Source: Streptomyces scopuliridis RB72
Lineage (GTDB): Bacteria > Actinomycetota > Actinomycetes > Streptomycetales > Streptomycetaceae
Reading direction: 5' to 3'
NCBI RefSeq assembly: GCF_000718095.1
Contig: NZ_JOEI01000007.1
Coordinates: 124,001-188,000, forward strand
Length of the DNA: 64,000 nt
The notes beneath the pieces are model-generated. The model had not been told where the DNA came from and ran no database searches. It worked only from the letters and a program-made list of their open reading frames with translations. The translations under genes and the position numbers were made by a program. Every line of letters begins with the position of its first letter. Position 1 is the stretch's first letter. Shown piece after piece: positions 27,288 to 34,917 of this stretch.

Positions 27288-28178
27288 TCAGCCCTCCGCC
27301 GGCGCACGCCCCGTGAGCGCCGCCAGGGTGTTCCGTACGTGCGCCATGTGCGCCTGCATTTCCTCGCTCGCCTCCGTGTGCTCCCTCAGCAGCCGCTCCG
27401 TCTCGCGTGCGACGCCCTCCGCGTCCGCGCGCGCCCGCGCCAGCAGTTCCTCGGCCCGCGCCGCCGCGTCCTCCTGGCCGTGGCGGGCCTGTTCGCCCGC
27501 CTCGGAGAAGGCGCGCTGCGCCGCCACCAGCTGGAGCTGGGCGTACGCCGCGAGTTCGTCCTGCTCGACCCGCGACGCGGCGTCCCGGGCGGCGAATTCG
27601 CGCTCCGTCGCCGCCAGTTCTTCGCCCTGCTTCTGCTCCTGCTCGTCGATCACACGCTGAGTGCGCCGGCGCACCTCCTTGAGTGCGGCGAGCGATTCCG
27701 CCCGCTGCGCCGTGACCTCGCGCCGCGCCTCGGCCCTCGTCGCCTCGGCGGCGCCCGTGGCGGCGCGCAGGACCTGCTCGGCGTACGCCTCCGCCTCCGC
27801 CCGTACGGCGTCGGCCCGTTGACGCGCCGACTCGCGCAGCTGATCGGCCGCCGAACGCGCCATATCGATGACCGCCTGGGCCTCCTCGCGCGCCTCGGTC
27901 CGTACCGTCTCGTCCTCCTGGTTCGCCAGGGCCAGGATCTGCTGGGCGCGGCCGCCGAGCTCCTCGTACGTCTGCGGCGGCAGCGCCGCCACCCGCTCCC
28001 GCAGTCCCGCGGCCTCGCCCTCCATCTCCTTGGCGAGGACGGTGAGCCGCGCCACGCGTTCCCAGGCGTCGTCACGGTCCCGGAACAGCGCCGTGACCTC
28101 CCGCTCGACCTGCTCGGGGCGGTAGCCACGGCCACGTACAAGCACAAAGCCATGAGCCGACAACGGTGCGGCAACCAT
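27288..28178 (-). CDS. DivIVA/FilP-like coiled-coil protein (cellulose-binding-protein family)
   Basis: From ATG 28178 (GGAGAGGGG upstream) the protein is 296 aa. The first ~35 residues (PLSAHGFVLVRGRGYRPEQVEREVTAL) contain the short RGY-PEQV motif found at the N-terminus of DivIVA-domain and FilP-type proteins. The rest is almost entirely heptad-rich helix with Ala/Glu/Arg composition (EEAQAVIDMARSAADQLRESARQRADAVRAEAEAYAEQV and similar), indicating a long coiled coil. Streptomycete members called cellulose-binding proteins are cytoskeletal or polarisome-associated; the cellulose label is historical. It is probably a paralogue of FilP rather than FilP itself, since sequence and context differ. 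It ends next to the convergent MFS gene. Confidence 0.8.
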   Translation of the reverse strand: MVAAPLSAHGFVLVRGRGYRPEQVEREVTALFRDRDDAWERVARLTVLAKEMEGEAAGLRERVAALPPQTYEELGGRAQQILALANQEDETVRTEAREEAQAVIDMARSAADQLRESARQRADAVRAEAEAYAEQVLRAATGAAEATRAEARREVTAQRAESLAALKEVRRRTQRVIDEQEQKQGEELAATEREFAARDAASRVEQDELAAYAQLQLVAAQRAFSEAGEQARHGQEDAAARAEELLARARADAEGVARETERLLREHTEASEEMQAHMAHVRNTLAALTGRAPAEG

Positions 28179-28338
28179 CCTTGAAGCCCCTCTCCGACAC
28201 ACGACACAGAACGCCATCCGGCACAATCCTGCTGGAGCGAGCCGAAGTGCCCATACCACGACACTCCGCCCAGCCACTTCGGTCAAGGATGCGGCATCAA
28301 CCACGAAAAGGCAGAAACGCAGAAACCGGAAAAAAGGA

Positions 28339-28382
28339 ACGGCCGGGGCGCCCCCGCATGTCGCGGTGGGCGCCCCGGCCGT
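28339..28382 (-). terminator. strong intrinsic terminator after SUKH-4 gene
   Basis: A perfect 15-bp stem (28339-28353 with 28368-28382, loop 14) is followed on the minus strand by TTCCTTTTTT. This is the most canonical terminator in the window and ends the two-gene SUKH transcript. Confidence 0.85.
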
Positions 28383-28421
28383 CCGTAAGGCCTCTATGCC
28401 AAGGCGTCAGGCATCAGGGCG

Positions 28422-30965
28422 TCAGAGCAGTCCGTCCCACATCTGCTCCAGCAGCACCGACCACCAGTTCTCCGGCGACGACAGCGCCGCCGGGTCCAGC
28501 GCCGAGAGCTGCGCCTGGAAGTCGACGGTCCAACGGCCCGCCTGCTCCGGGTTGAGCCCGAACCGCAGCCGCCACATCCGGCCGAGCAGCGCCAGCGAGC
28601 GCGTGAACTCCGGCAGTCCGGTGTTCACGAACTGCGGAGGCACCGGCTGTCCGCCCGGACCCGCCTCGACCGGTACGGCCATGATGTGCGCCGTACCGTA
28701 CTGAACACACAGCGCGCGGCCGAAGTCCGAACCCATCACCAGATACGACCCGGCGTCCGCGGCCGCCGGCACCTGCCGCTGCGCGGCCAGTTCGGCCAGC
28801 GTCGGCACCACCGGCTGGGCGGGCTGCGCCCAGAAGAACGGCCCGAAATCGGCCGGCAGACCCGCCCACACCAGCGTGCGCGCCACGAGCTCCGGCACAC
28901 CCTGACGGGACACCGCCCGCTGGTCGAACCGGCAGATGCCCTGCGGACCGAACGCGCCCAGCAGCTCCTGCGCGACCCCCTCGGGCGGGACCGGCGGCGC
29001 GGGCGGCAGCTGCGGCAGCGGAGCGCGCACCGGCGCGGGCCGGGCGGGGCCGTCCGCGACCTGGTGCAACTCACCCTGGTGGGTGAGCAGATGCTGCATG
29101 CCCTGCTGCCTGCTGGCGTGGTCCTGGCCGTACGGGGCGACGCTCGTGATCCGTACCTGCGGCCAGGTCTCCCGGATCATCCGCGCGCAGTAACCGCCGG
29201 GCAGCTCGCACGACTCCAGCTCCGTGTGCAGTTCGAGCACCTGCTGCGGCGGCACGTTCATCGCGCGCAGCTCGTGCAGGATCTGCCACTCCGGGTGCGG
29301 GGTACCGGGCGCGGAACGGCGGATGAGCTGCGCTTCCGAACCGTCGGGCGCGCGGTAGCGCAGCACGGCCTGGTAGCCGGGGCCGACGGTCGGCGGACCG
29401 GACGGCTGCTGCGGATAGCCGTACGCCGGGGGCTGAGGGTGCTGGGCCGACGGCGGTACGGGACCACCGGGGCCGGGGCCCGCGGGTACGGGACCGCCGG
29501 GTACGGGGCCACCCGGTACGGGGCCCCCTGGCGGCATGCCGGGAGGCGCTCCCGGCGGACCGGGAGGGCTTGGCGGACCCGGCTGGTTGGGAGGCTGCGG
29601 CGGCTGGCCGCCCAGGCTCGGGTCCGCGAACATCGTCGCCGCGTGATGCACCCCACCCGGAGGCGTACCGGGAACCCCAGGCGGACCAGGCGGACCAGGA
29701 GGCTGCGGAGCACCCGGCGGCGTTCCCGGGGCGCCCGGCGGCCGTGGCGGCTGGCCGCCCTGGCTCGCGTCCGCGAACATCGTCGCCGCGTGATGCACCC
29801 CACCCGGAGGCGTACCGGGAACCCCAGGCGGACCAGGCGGACCAGGTGGACCAGGAGGCTGCGGAGCACCGGGCGCACCCGGAGGGCCAGGAGGCCGCGG
29901 TGCGTTGGAGCCGGGGCCGCCGAGGCTCGGGGCCAGCTGCGTCGGCAGATAACCACCCGCCGGAACGCCGGGCGTACCAGGACCCGACGGCGGCGGAGTC
30001 GCACCCGGCGGACGCGCGCCGGGAACACCGGGCGCGCTCGGCGGCGGCGGAGTCGTCACGCCACCACCGCGCGCACCACGCGGCGGTACGGTCGCCTTGC
30101 TGGTCGCGGCATCGGCGATATCGCCGGCCCCCGCCCCTGCCCCGCCCTCGGACCCGGGCACCGGCGCCTGCCCCGGCAGTCCGGGAGCGACCGACGTACG
30201 CGGCAACTGGCTGCCGCCCGACATCAGCGCGGTCGGCGCCTCGGCAGCCACGACCGGCGGCGGCGTGTCCTCGTCATCCGCCCCCGAGAGCGGCGGCGCG
30301 AAGACCGTCGCGGGCAGCGGTACGGAACCGTCCTCCGCCGAGGCGGACGAGCCGTTGGTGTCGGTCCCGGCCCAGGGCGTGGCCCCGGTCGGCGCACCCG
30401 GCGCCGAGGCGGGCACCCCGTCGTTGGCGGTGGGCTCGTACGCACCGGACCAGGCGGAACTGCCCTGTGAGGCGTTCCCGCCGCCGAGCGAACCACCCGT
30501 ACCCGAACCAGCCGAAGCAGCAGGAACCGAAGAAGCGGCAGAAGCAGGCGAAGACAAGGACGAGGACGAATCCTCCGGCGTCCGCCGGTCCGGAATCCCC
30601 AGCTTGTCCGCCGCGTCCTGAAGCCACTCCGGCGGAGTCAACAGGAACGACGTCTGGTTCAGATCGATACGCTGCGGCGCCTCCGAAGCCGCCGGCGCCA
30701 CCTCCGGCGCCCCGTACTCCTCCTCGTACCGGCGGATCACCTCACCCACCGGCAGCCCCGGCCACAGCGTCGCCTCACCGCTGTCCCTGGCGATCACCAG
30801 CCGCTGCCGGCCCCCGTCCGACGTCGGACCGCCCTCGCGGTCCTCCGCCCACACCACGAAGCCCAGCTCGAACTCCCGCACCCGCACCTCACGGTGCTGG
30901 TAGCCGGGCAGATCGGCGTTGACCCACTCTTCCGCGCGCTCCTGCGCCTGCGCGAAGGTCACCAT
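28422..30965 (-). CDS. multidomain Imm35-like / Pro-rich / XOO_2897-like deaminase / SUKH-4 protein
   Basis: From ATG 30965 (GGAGGGG ten bases upstream) the protein is about 847 aa; a GTG three codons earlier is possible. Residues 1-85 resemble Imm35/YrhB (FAQAQERAEEWVNADLPGY, VVWAEDREGGPTSDGGRQRLVIARDSGEATLWP). Residues about 110-510 are a disordered Ser/Pro/Gly linker with PPGPPG and PGGPVPGGP repeats and two copies of a GGVHHAATMFAD unit. Residues about 530-620 look like an XOO_2897-type nucleotide deaminase: HPEWQILHEL, then LHTELESCELPGGYC with an HxE and Cys pair able to bind zinc. The last ~200 residues look like SUKH-4 (GICRFDQRAV, PFFWAQPAQP, YLVMGSDFGRALCVQYGTAHI, ENWWSVLLEQMWDGLL). 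No signal peptide is present. It follows the WHH-SUKH gene by 5 bp. The domain calls are motif-based and unverified. Confidence 0.8.
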   Translation of the reverse strand: MVTFAQAQERAEEWVNADLPGYQHREVRVREFELGFVVWAEDREGGPTSDGGRQRLVIARDSGEATLWPGLPVGEVIRRYEEEYGAPEVAPAASEAPQRIDLNQTSFLLTPPEWLQDAADKLGIPDRRTPEDSSSSLSSPASAASSVPAASAGSGTGGSLGGGNASQGSSAWSGAYEPTANDGVPASAPGAPTGATPWAGTDTNGSSASAEDGSVPLPATVFAPPLSGADDEDTPPPVVAAEAPTALMSGGSQLPRTSVAPGLPGQAPVPGSEGGAGAGAGDIADAATSKATVPPRGARGGGVTTPPPPSAPGVPGARPPGATPPPSGPGTPGVPAGGYLPTQLAPSLGGPGSNAPRPPGPPGAPGAPQPPGPPGPPGPPGVPGTPPGGVHHAATMFADASQGGQPPRPPGAPGTPPGAPQPPGPPGPPGVPGTPPGGVHHAATMFADPSLGGQPPQPPNQPGPPSPPGPPGAPPGMPPGGPVPGGPVPGGPVPAGPGPGGPVPPSAQHPQPPAYGYPQQPSGPPTVGPGYQAVLRYRAPDGSEAQLIRRSAPGTPHPEWQILHELRAMNVPPQQVLELHTELESCELPGGYCARMIRETWPQVRITSVAPYGQDHASRQQGMQHLLTHQGELHQVADGPARPAPVRAPLPQLPPAPPVPPEGVAQELLGAFGPQGICRFDQRAVSRQGVPELVARTLVWAGLPADFGPFFWAQPAQPVVPTLAELAAQRQVPAAADAGSYLVMGSDFGRALCVQYGTAHIMAVPVEAGPGGQPVPPQFVNTGLPEFTRSLALLGRMWRLRFGLNPEQAGRWTVDFQAQLSALDPAALSSPENWWSVLLEQMWDGLL

Positions 30966-30970
30966 CGCGC

Positions 30971-31948
30971 TCACCCCTCCACCGGGACGGCGCGCGCGAA
31001 GCCGCCGTCCACCATCAGGTTCGCCACGGTCTCCAGCTCCGGCGGATTGCCCGCCAGCCGCAGCAGGAAGGCGTCGAAGTCGTCACCACAGGGCAGCAAC
31101 AGCCGCTCCACCCGCTCCCCCACGCTCCAGCCGTCCTGGTCCCTGGCGTCGTCATACGCGCAGAACCAGACGGAACCGACCCGGTCGCCCCTGACCTTGA
31201 CCGCCAGAATGCCGCCCTGGACGAAACCGACGGCCAGATAGTCCTTGGTCAGATGGTCCCGCAGACACTTGTTCACGTACACCAGATCGTTGACCGCGGC
31301 CACGTCCCGCACCGTGAAGAACGGCTGGTCCACCAGCAGCCCCAGCTCCGCGTCGAGCGCCGCGCCCACCGGCGCACAGCCGCCCGCCGCCTTCAGGAAC
31401 GAGCGGTACGCACCCGGCAGCCGGTAACCGAGATCCTCCTCCACCCCCAGCAACTGCTGCTCGCTGACCGACAACGAGCCCTTCGGCAGGCCGAAATGGG
31501 CCGGCCGGGTCTCCTGGAGAGGACGCGTCCCCCGCTTGCCGTGATCCACCCGCGTCGTCGCCAGACCACCGTGATGGCGCAGCAGCGCCTTCACCTCGAC
31601 CGGCACCAGCACCATCCGGCGCGAGGCCGGCAGATGGTGCCACGTCCAGCCGTGCGGTGTGGCCACCGACGGGATCGTGTCCCACAGTTCATGCCCCGCG
31701 GCGGCCAGCGCGGCATTGGCCGACACATAGTCCGTGAGCCGCAGCTCGTCCACGCCGAACCCCTCGGGGGGCTCGGCTATCTCCGCGGCGGCACGCGCGT
31801 ACGGCGAGAAGTCCGGATAGCCGTCGTCATCCACCCGTACACCCCTGGGGTGACGGGAGGCCCGGACCGGATCCGGGAAATGCACGACCTGCCCGGCGTA
31901 GGCCGCGTTCGGTGGCGCGGCTTGCTGCCCGAGCCGACCTGTCGTCAT
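30971..31948 (-). CDS. WHH-type nuclease-like domain fused to SMI1/KNR4 (SUKH-1) domain
   Basis: The 325-aa product starts at ATG 31948. Residues about 30-135 match the WHH branch of HNH/Endo VII nucleases: VVHFPDPVRASRHPRGV, GYPDFSPYARAAAEI, DELRLTDYVSANAALAAAGHELW, then the core TPHGWTWHHLPASRRMVLVPVEVKALLRHHGG. The usual third His after WHH is Leu here and the mid-helix His is altered, so catalysis is uncertain. Residues about 155-315 form an SMI1/KNR4 immunity-like domain (EQQLLGVEEDLGYRLPGAYRSFLKAAGG, PFFTVRDVAAVNDLVYVNKCLRDHL, IGSVWFCAYD-like VGSVWFCAYD). A nuclease-like fold and an immunity fold in one chain is unusual. It is the first gene of a two-gene unit with the SUKH-4 protein and diverges from the YwqJ-like gene. 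Confidence 0.82.
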   Translation of the reverse strand: MTTGRLGQQAAPPNAAYAGQVVHFPDPVRASRHPRGVRVDDDGYPDFSPYARAAAEIAEPPEGFGVDELRLTDYVSANAALAAAGHELWDTIPSVATPHGWTWHHLPASRRMVLVPVEVKALLRHHGGLATTRVDHGKRGTRPLQETRPAHFGLPKGSLSVSEQQLLGVEEDLGYRLPGAYRSFLKAAGGCAPVGAALDAELGLLVDQPFFTVRDVAAVNDLVYVNKCLRDHLTKDYLAVGFVQGGILAVKVRGDRVGSVWFCAYDDARDQDGWSVGERVERLLLPCGDDFDAFLLRLAGNPPELETVANLMVDGGFARAVPVEG

Positions 31949-32352
31949 GGCGGTTGCCCCCTGCTGCGCTTCCGGCTGGTTCCACAGCCCTGGTTGCAGG
32001 ACAGCCTATGTGGTGGGGCAAGAGGGGATCCGACGCTCCTCCCCCGGCCGTATCACCCGCTGCGCCGCCCCGTCCCGGAGCCCCTTCCCGCCCCTGTCCC
32101 GCGCCCACGCCCGCCCCTGTCCTGTACGCCGATCGGGCGTACATCGGGCGTACTCCGACGGGACCGGCCGGCCCCGTAACGGGCGGTCACGCGGGCGTGA
32201 CCCAGTGCCGACGCCACGCCACGATCCACGCCCCAGCTTCCCGGCAGCCCGCCGCATTTGGCAGGCTGTGCAGGCAAACAGGGGCGTGACAGCAGGAATA
32301 CGGGGGCGTGAACGAGCGGCTGCCCGGCCGCCGGCACCGGGAGGGGACAGCA
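31949..32352. other. divergent intergenic region of the SUKH locus
   Basis: The 404-bp region separates the two SUKH transcripts. It contains a perfect 18-bp palindrome (32185-32202) and three direct copies of GGGCGTGA (32193-32200, 32282-32289, 32304-32311), plus a tandem ATCGGGCGTAC pair near 32124-32152. No conserved coding frame was found. Confidence 0.6.
32185..32202. promoter_or_regulatory. perfect 18-bp palindrome, candidate operator
   Basis: GGTCACGC and GCGTGACC flank a GG centre, giving an exact inverted repeat. Its right arm shares GGGCGTGA with two further copies downstream at 32282 and 32304, nearer the + strand start. The spacing of about 90 and 22 bp is consistent with a multi-site operator. 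Confidence 0.5.
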
Positions 32353-32853
32353 ATGCACACCGCACCAACCGACGCGTCCGGGGACCCACGCCTCAGCTGG
32401 AGCAGCACCGAACCACACCGCCCACCGCTGCTCCACCGGCGCAGGGACGGCATCCTGCCCGCCGTCGCCGCCGCGCTCTCCGTACGCGGCCAGACCCTCA
32501 CCTGCACCGCCGGCAAGGCCGACCAGCCACCCGTACTCCACCCCCTCGTACAGGACTTCCTCGACACCCTCACCAGCGGCCAGCGCGAACGGTTCACCGG
32601 CCGCTGCCCCGAGGCGATCCTGCTCTCCCGCCATCTGACCGCCACCGAGGCAGGACGTTCCAAACGCGCCAGACGAAAACCCCTGTCCCACAGCGAGGCA
32701 CGCCGCTCCCTCAAACACGCCAAGCTGACCGCCCGCCGCATCCGCGAGGACGGCGACCCGCTCCACGGCAGCTACGCCCCGCCCTGCCGCTCCTGCGCGC
32801 CGCTCCTCGCCCACTTCGGCGTACGGCCCGTCGACCCCACCGAGAACGGCTGA
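32353..32853 (+). CDS. YwqJ-like deaminase family protein
   Basis: From ATG 32353 (GAGGGGAC upstream) the product is 166 aa. The pattern fits YwqJ-type nucleic-acid/nucleotide deaminases of polymorphic toxin systems: RDGILPAVAAALSVRGQTLTCTAGKA, a HPLVQDFLDTL helix, GRCPEAILLSRHL carrying the C-P-E variant of the H/C-A-E zinc/proton-shuttle motif, and PPCRSCAPLLAHFGV carrying the PCxxC zinc pair. No secretion signal is present, so it acts in the cytoplasm unless delivered by another protein. The SUKH-3 gene begins 2 bp after its stop, which suggests a toxin/immunity-like pair. Family assignment is by motif; the substrate (nucleotide, RNA or DNA base) is unknown. Confidence 0.78.
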   Translation: MHTAPTDASGDPRLSWSSTEPHRPPLLHRRRDGILPAVAAALSVRGQTLTCTAGKADQPPVLHPLVQDFLDTLTSGQRERFTGRCPEAILLSRHLTATEAGRSKRARRKPLSHSEARRSLKHAKLTARRIREDGDPLHGSYAPPCRSCAPLLAHFGVRPVDPTENG

Positions 32854-32855
32854 GC

Positions 32856-33344
32856 ATGCGCGACCCGCACACCACCCGCTTCCCCGTCCCCGTCGACGCC
32901 GCGCTGCGCGAGGCCGGCTGGCAGCCAGGACGCTGGGACATACGGCAGGCCGAGGAGTGGGCCGACGGCCTGCGCGCGCACACCACACCCGCCGGCCACC
33001 GGCACGCCGTCTTCCCCGCCGCCGTCGAAGCCTGGGCGGAATTCGGCGGACTGCGCGTCATCGCGCCCGGCCCCGGCCGGCAGATCGCCCCGGCCATCGT
33101 GCGGATCGACCCCATGGCGGGCATCCACCTCGCCCGTACGCTCGCCGACCTCGGCCGCTCCCTGGACACGGAGATCAGCCCGCTCGGCGAAGAGGGCGAC
33201 GGACAGGCTCTCCTCGCGATCGACACCACCGGCCGCGTCTTCAGCATCGACCACACCGGCGACTGGTACCTGGGACCGGACCTCGACCAGGCACTCGGCA
33301 CCCTGCTCACGGGCCTGGAACCGGCGCGCCTCACCTCGGGCTGA
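32856..33344 (+). CDS. SUKH-3 domain immunity-like protein
   Basis: The 162-aa protein starts at ATG 32856, 2 bp after the deaminase stop. It is a single SUKH-3 domain: ALREAGWQPGRWDIRQAEEWADGL, FPAAVEAWAEFGGLRVIAPGPG, IRIDPMAGIHLARTL-like IVRIDPMAGIHLARTLADLG, ISPLGEEGDGQALLAIDTTGRVFSIDHTGDWYLGPDLDQALGTLLTGL. SUKH proteins typically neutralise nuclease and deaminase toxins by direct binding. Coupling to the YwqJ-like gene suggests that this protein is its partner; that pairing is inference. No terminator was recognised in the 74 bp before the convergent histidine kinase gene. Confidence 0.88.
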   Translation: MRDPHTTRFPVPVDAALREAGWQPGRWDIRQAEEWADGLRAHTTPAGHRHAVFPAAVEAWAEFGGLRVIAPGPGRQIAPAIVRIDPMAGIHLARTLADLGRSLDTEISPLGEEGDGQALLAIDTTGRVFSIDHTGDWYLGPDLDQALGTLLTGLEPARLTSG

Positions 33345-33418
33345 GACACGCCTGAGACCCGCCGCAGGCCGAGACCCGCCGCGGGCCGAGACGCGTCGCG
33401 CGTCAGGAAGGGACGACG

Positions 33419-34762
33419 TCAGGCCGCCCGGCGATGCGGCAGCACCGCCGACACACGGAAACCCCCCGCGTCCGTCTCCCCCGACACGAACACCCCGCCC
33501 AGCGCCGTCACCCGCTCCCGCATCCCCAGCAGCCCATTACCGCCACTCGGCAGCCCCACATCCCGCGCGCCACCGTCCGAAGGCCCGTTCTCCACCTGCA
33601 TCGCGACCTCCCCCTCACGGTGCGCCAGCCGGACCATCACCTTCGCGCCCGCCGCGTGCTTCAGCACATTCGTCAGCGCCTCCTGCACCACGCGGTACGC
33701 CGTCTGCTCCACCTCGGGCGCATACGTACGGGACTCGCCCTGCACTGTCAGCTCCACGACCATCCCCGTGTCCCGGGACTCCCCCACCAGCACCTCGATA
33801 TCCCCCATCCCCGGACCGTCCTCGGCCGCGGCAGCAGCGGCAGCCGCAGCCGCGGCACCCACAGCCGCCAGCGGCACCGCCGCCGGAGCGTCCGCCGACA
33901 CCGCGTCCGACGCCTGGCGCGCCGCCACCTGCTCCCCGGCCCGCAGCACCCCGAGCATCTCCCGCAGCTCCGTGAGCGCCTGCCGCCCCATGTCACCCAC
34001 CAGCGCGGCGTTCTTCACCGCCTTCGGCGGATCCTTCAACGCCACCGCCTGGAGCGCCGCCGCGTGCACCACCATCAGACTCACCCGGTGCGCCACGACG
34101 TCATGCATCTCACGCGCGATCCGCGTCCGCTCCTCCGTACGCGCCCACTCCGCACGCTGCTCGGCCCGGTCGGCCAGCAACGACAGCTCCTGCTCCAGAC
34201 TGTCCGCCCGCTCGCGCAGGCTCTCCATCAGCCGCCGCCGCGCCCCGACATAGAGCCCGAACAGCACCGGCGGCGCCGTCAGCCCCAGCGACATCAGCAC
34301 CGCGACCACGGGCACGTACCACCGCGCCGCGTCGAGCCCCGAGTCGGCCACGACGTTCTGCCGCATCCGTACGTACGTGACGATCAGCGTCCCGACCAGC
34401 GACATCCCGGTCAGCGCGCCGATGATCCGGCGCGGCGTCTCCGAGGCGGCGAGCGTGTACAGCCCGACCAGCCCCATCAGATAGCCCATCTCCGCCGGCG
34501 TGATCGCGATCGCGACCAGCACCACGGCGAACGGCCACCGCCGCCGCACCAGCAGCACCACACCGGCCAGCAGCCCGAAGACCACCCCCACCGGCACGGG
34601 CAGCACGGCCGTGTCCGCGAACCTGATCCCCTCAAGCCCGCACTCCAGAGCCGACACCAGCGCCAGCCCCACATCCAGCACGGCGCTGCGCCGTCGTCCC
34701 CACCACCACCAGCCGCGAGCGTTCGCGCCCGCAGCGTCCTGGTGTGCCCCCGTTGTGGTCAT
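33419..34762 (-). CDS. NarL-type sensor histidine kinase without adjacent regulator
   Basis: From ATG 34762 the protein is 447 aa. Five or six hydrophobic segments (e.g. AVLPVPVGVVFGLLAGVVLLV, WPFAVVLVAIAI, WYVPVVAVLMSLGLTAPPVLFGLYVG) form a membrane sensor. A coiled segment (LMESLRERADSLEQELSLLADRAEQRAEWA) leads to the HisKA_3 box TRIAREMHDVVAHRVSLMVVHA with phospho-acceptor His near residue 220. The ATPase domain has the N-box QEALTNVLKHAAG and G-box GGNGLLGMRERV. An inserted poly-Ala run (AAVGAAAAAAAAAAAEDG) lies between them. Usually such kinases are paired with a NarL/LuxR regulator; none is next to it, and the two LuxR-type proteins in the window are far away. The ligand is unknown. Confidence 0.93.
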   Translation of the reverse strand: MTTTGAHQDAAGANARGWWWWGRRRSAVLDVGLALVSALECGLEGIRFADTAVLPVPVGVVFGLLAGVVLLVRRRWPFAVVLVAIAITPAEMGYLMGLVGLYTLAASETPRRIIGALTGMSLVGTLIVTYVRMRQNVVADSGLDAARWYVPVVAVLMSLGLTAPPVLFGLYVGARRRLMESLRERADSLEQELSLLADRAEQRAEWARTEERTRIAREMHDVVAHRVSLMVVHAAALQAVALKDPPKAVKNAALVGDMGRQALTELREMLGVLRAGEQVAARQASDAVSADAPAAVPLAAVGAAAAAAAAAAAEDGPGMGDIEVLVGESRDTGMVVELTVQGESRTYAPEVEQTAYRVVQEALTNVLKHAAGAKVMVRLAHREGEVAMQVENGPSDGGARDVGLPSGGNGLLGMRERVTALGGVFVSGETDAGGFRVSAVLPHRRAA

Positions 34763-34917
34763 GTCTCCCAGACTAAGGGCGCCCGCACCCCAATTTCCGG
34801 CGACCGCCGCAGCACGGACCGTGAGGTGACACGCGGGGAACGCGCATCGATAGCTCGAACTGGTGAATCGCCCGCACATTCGAGCCGGACGTCCGCATTC
34901 CGGACGACGATCTCCGC

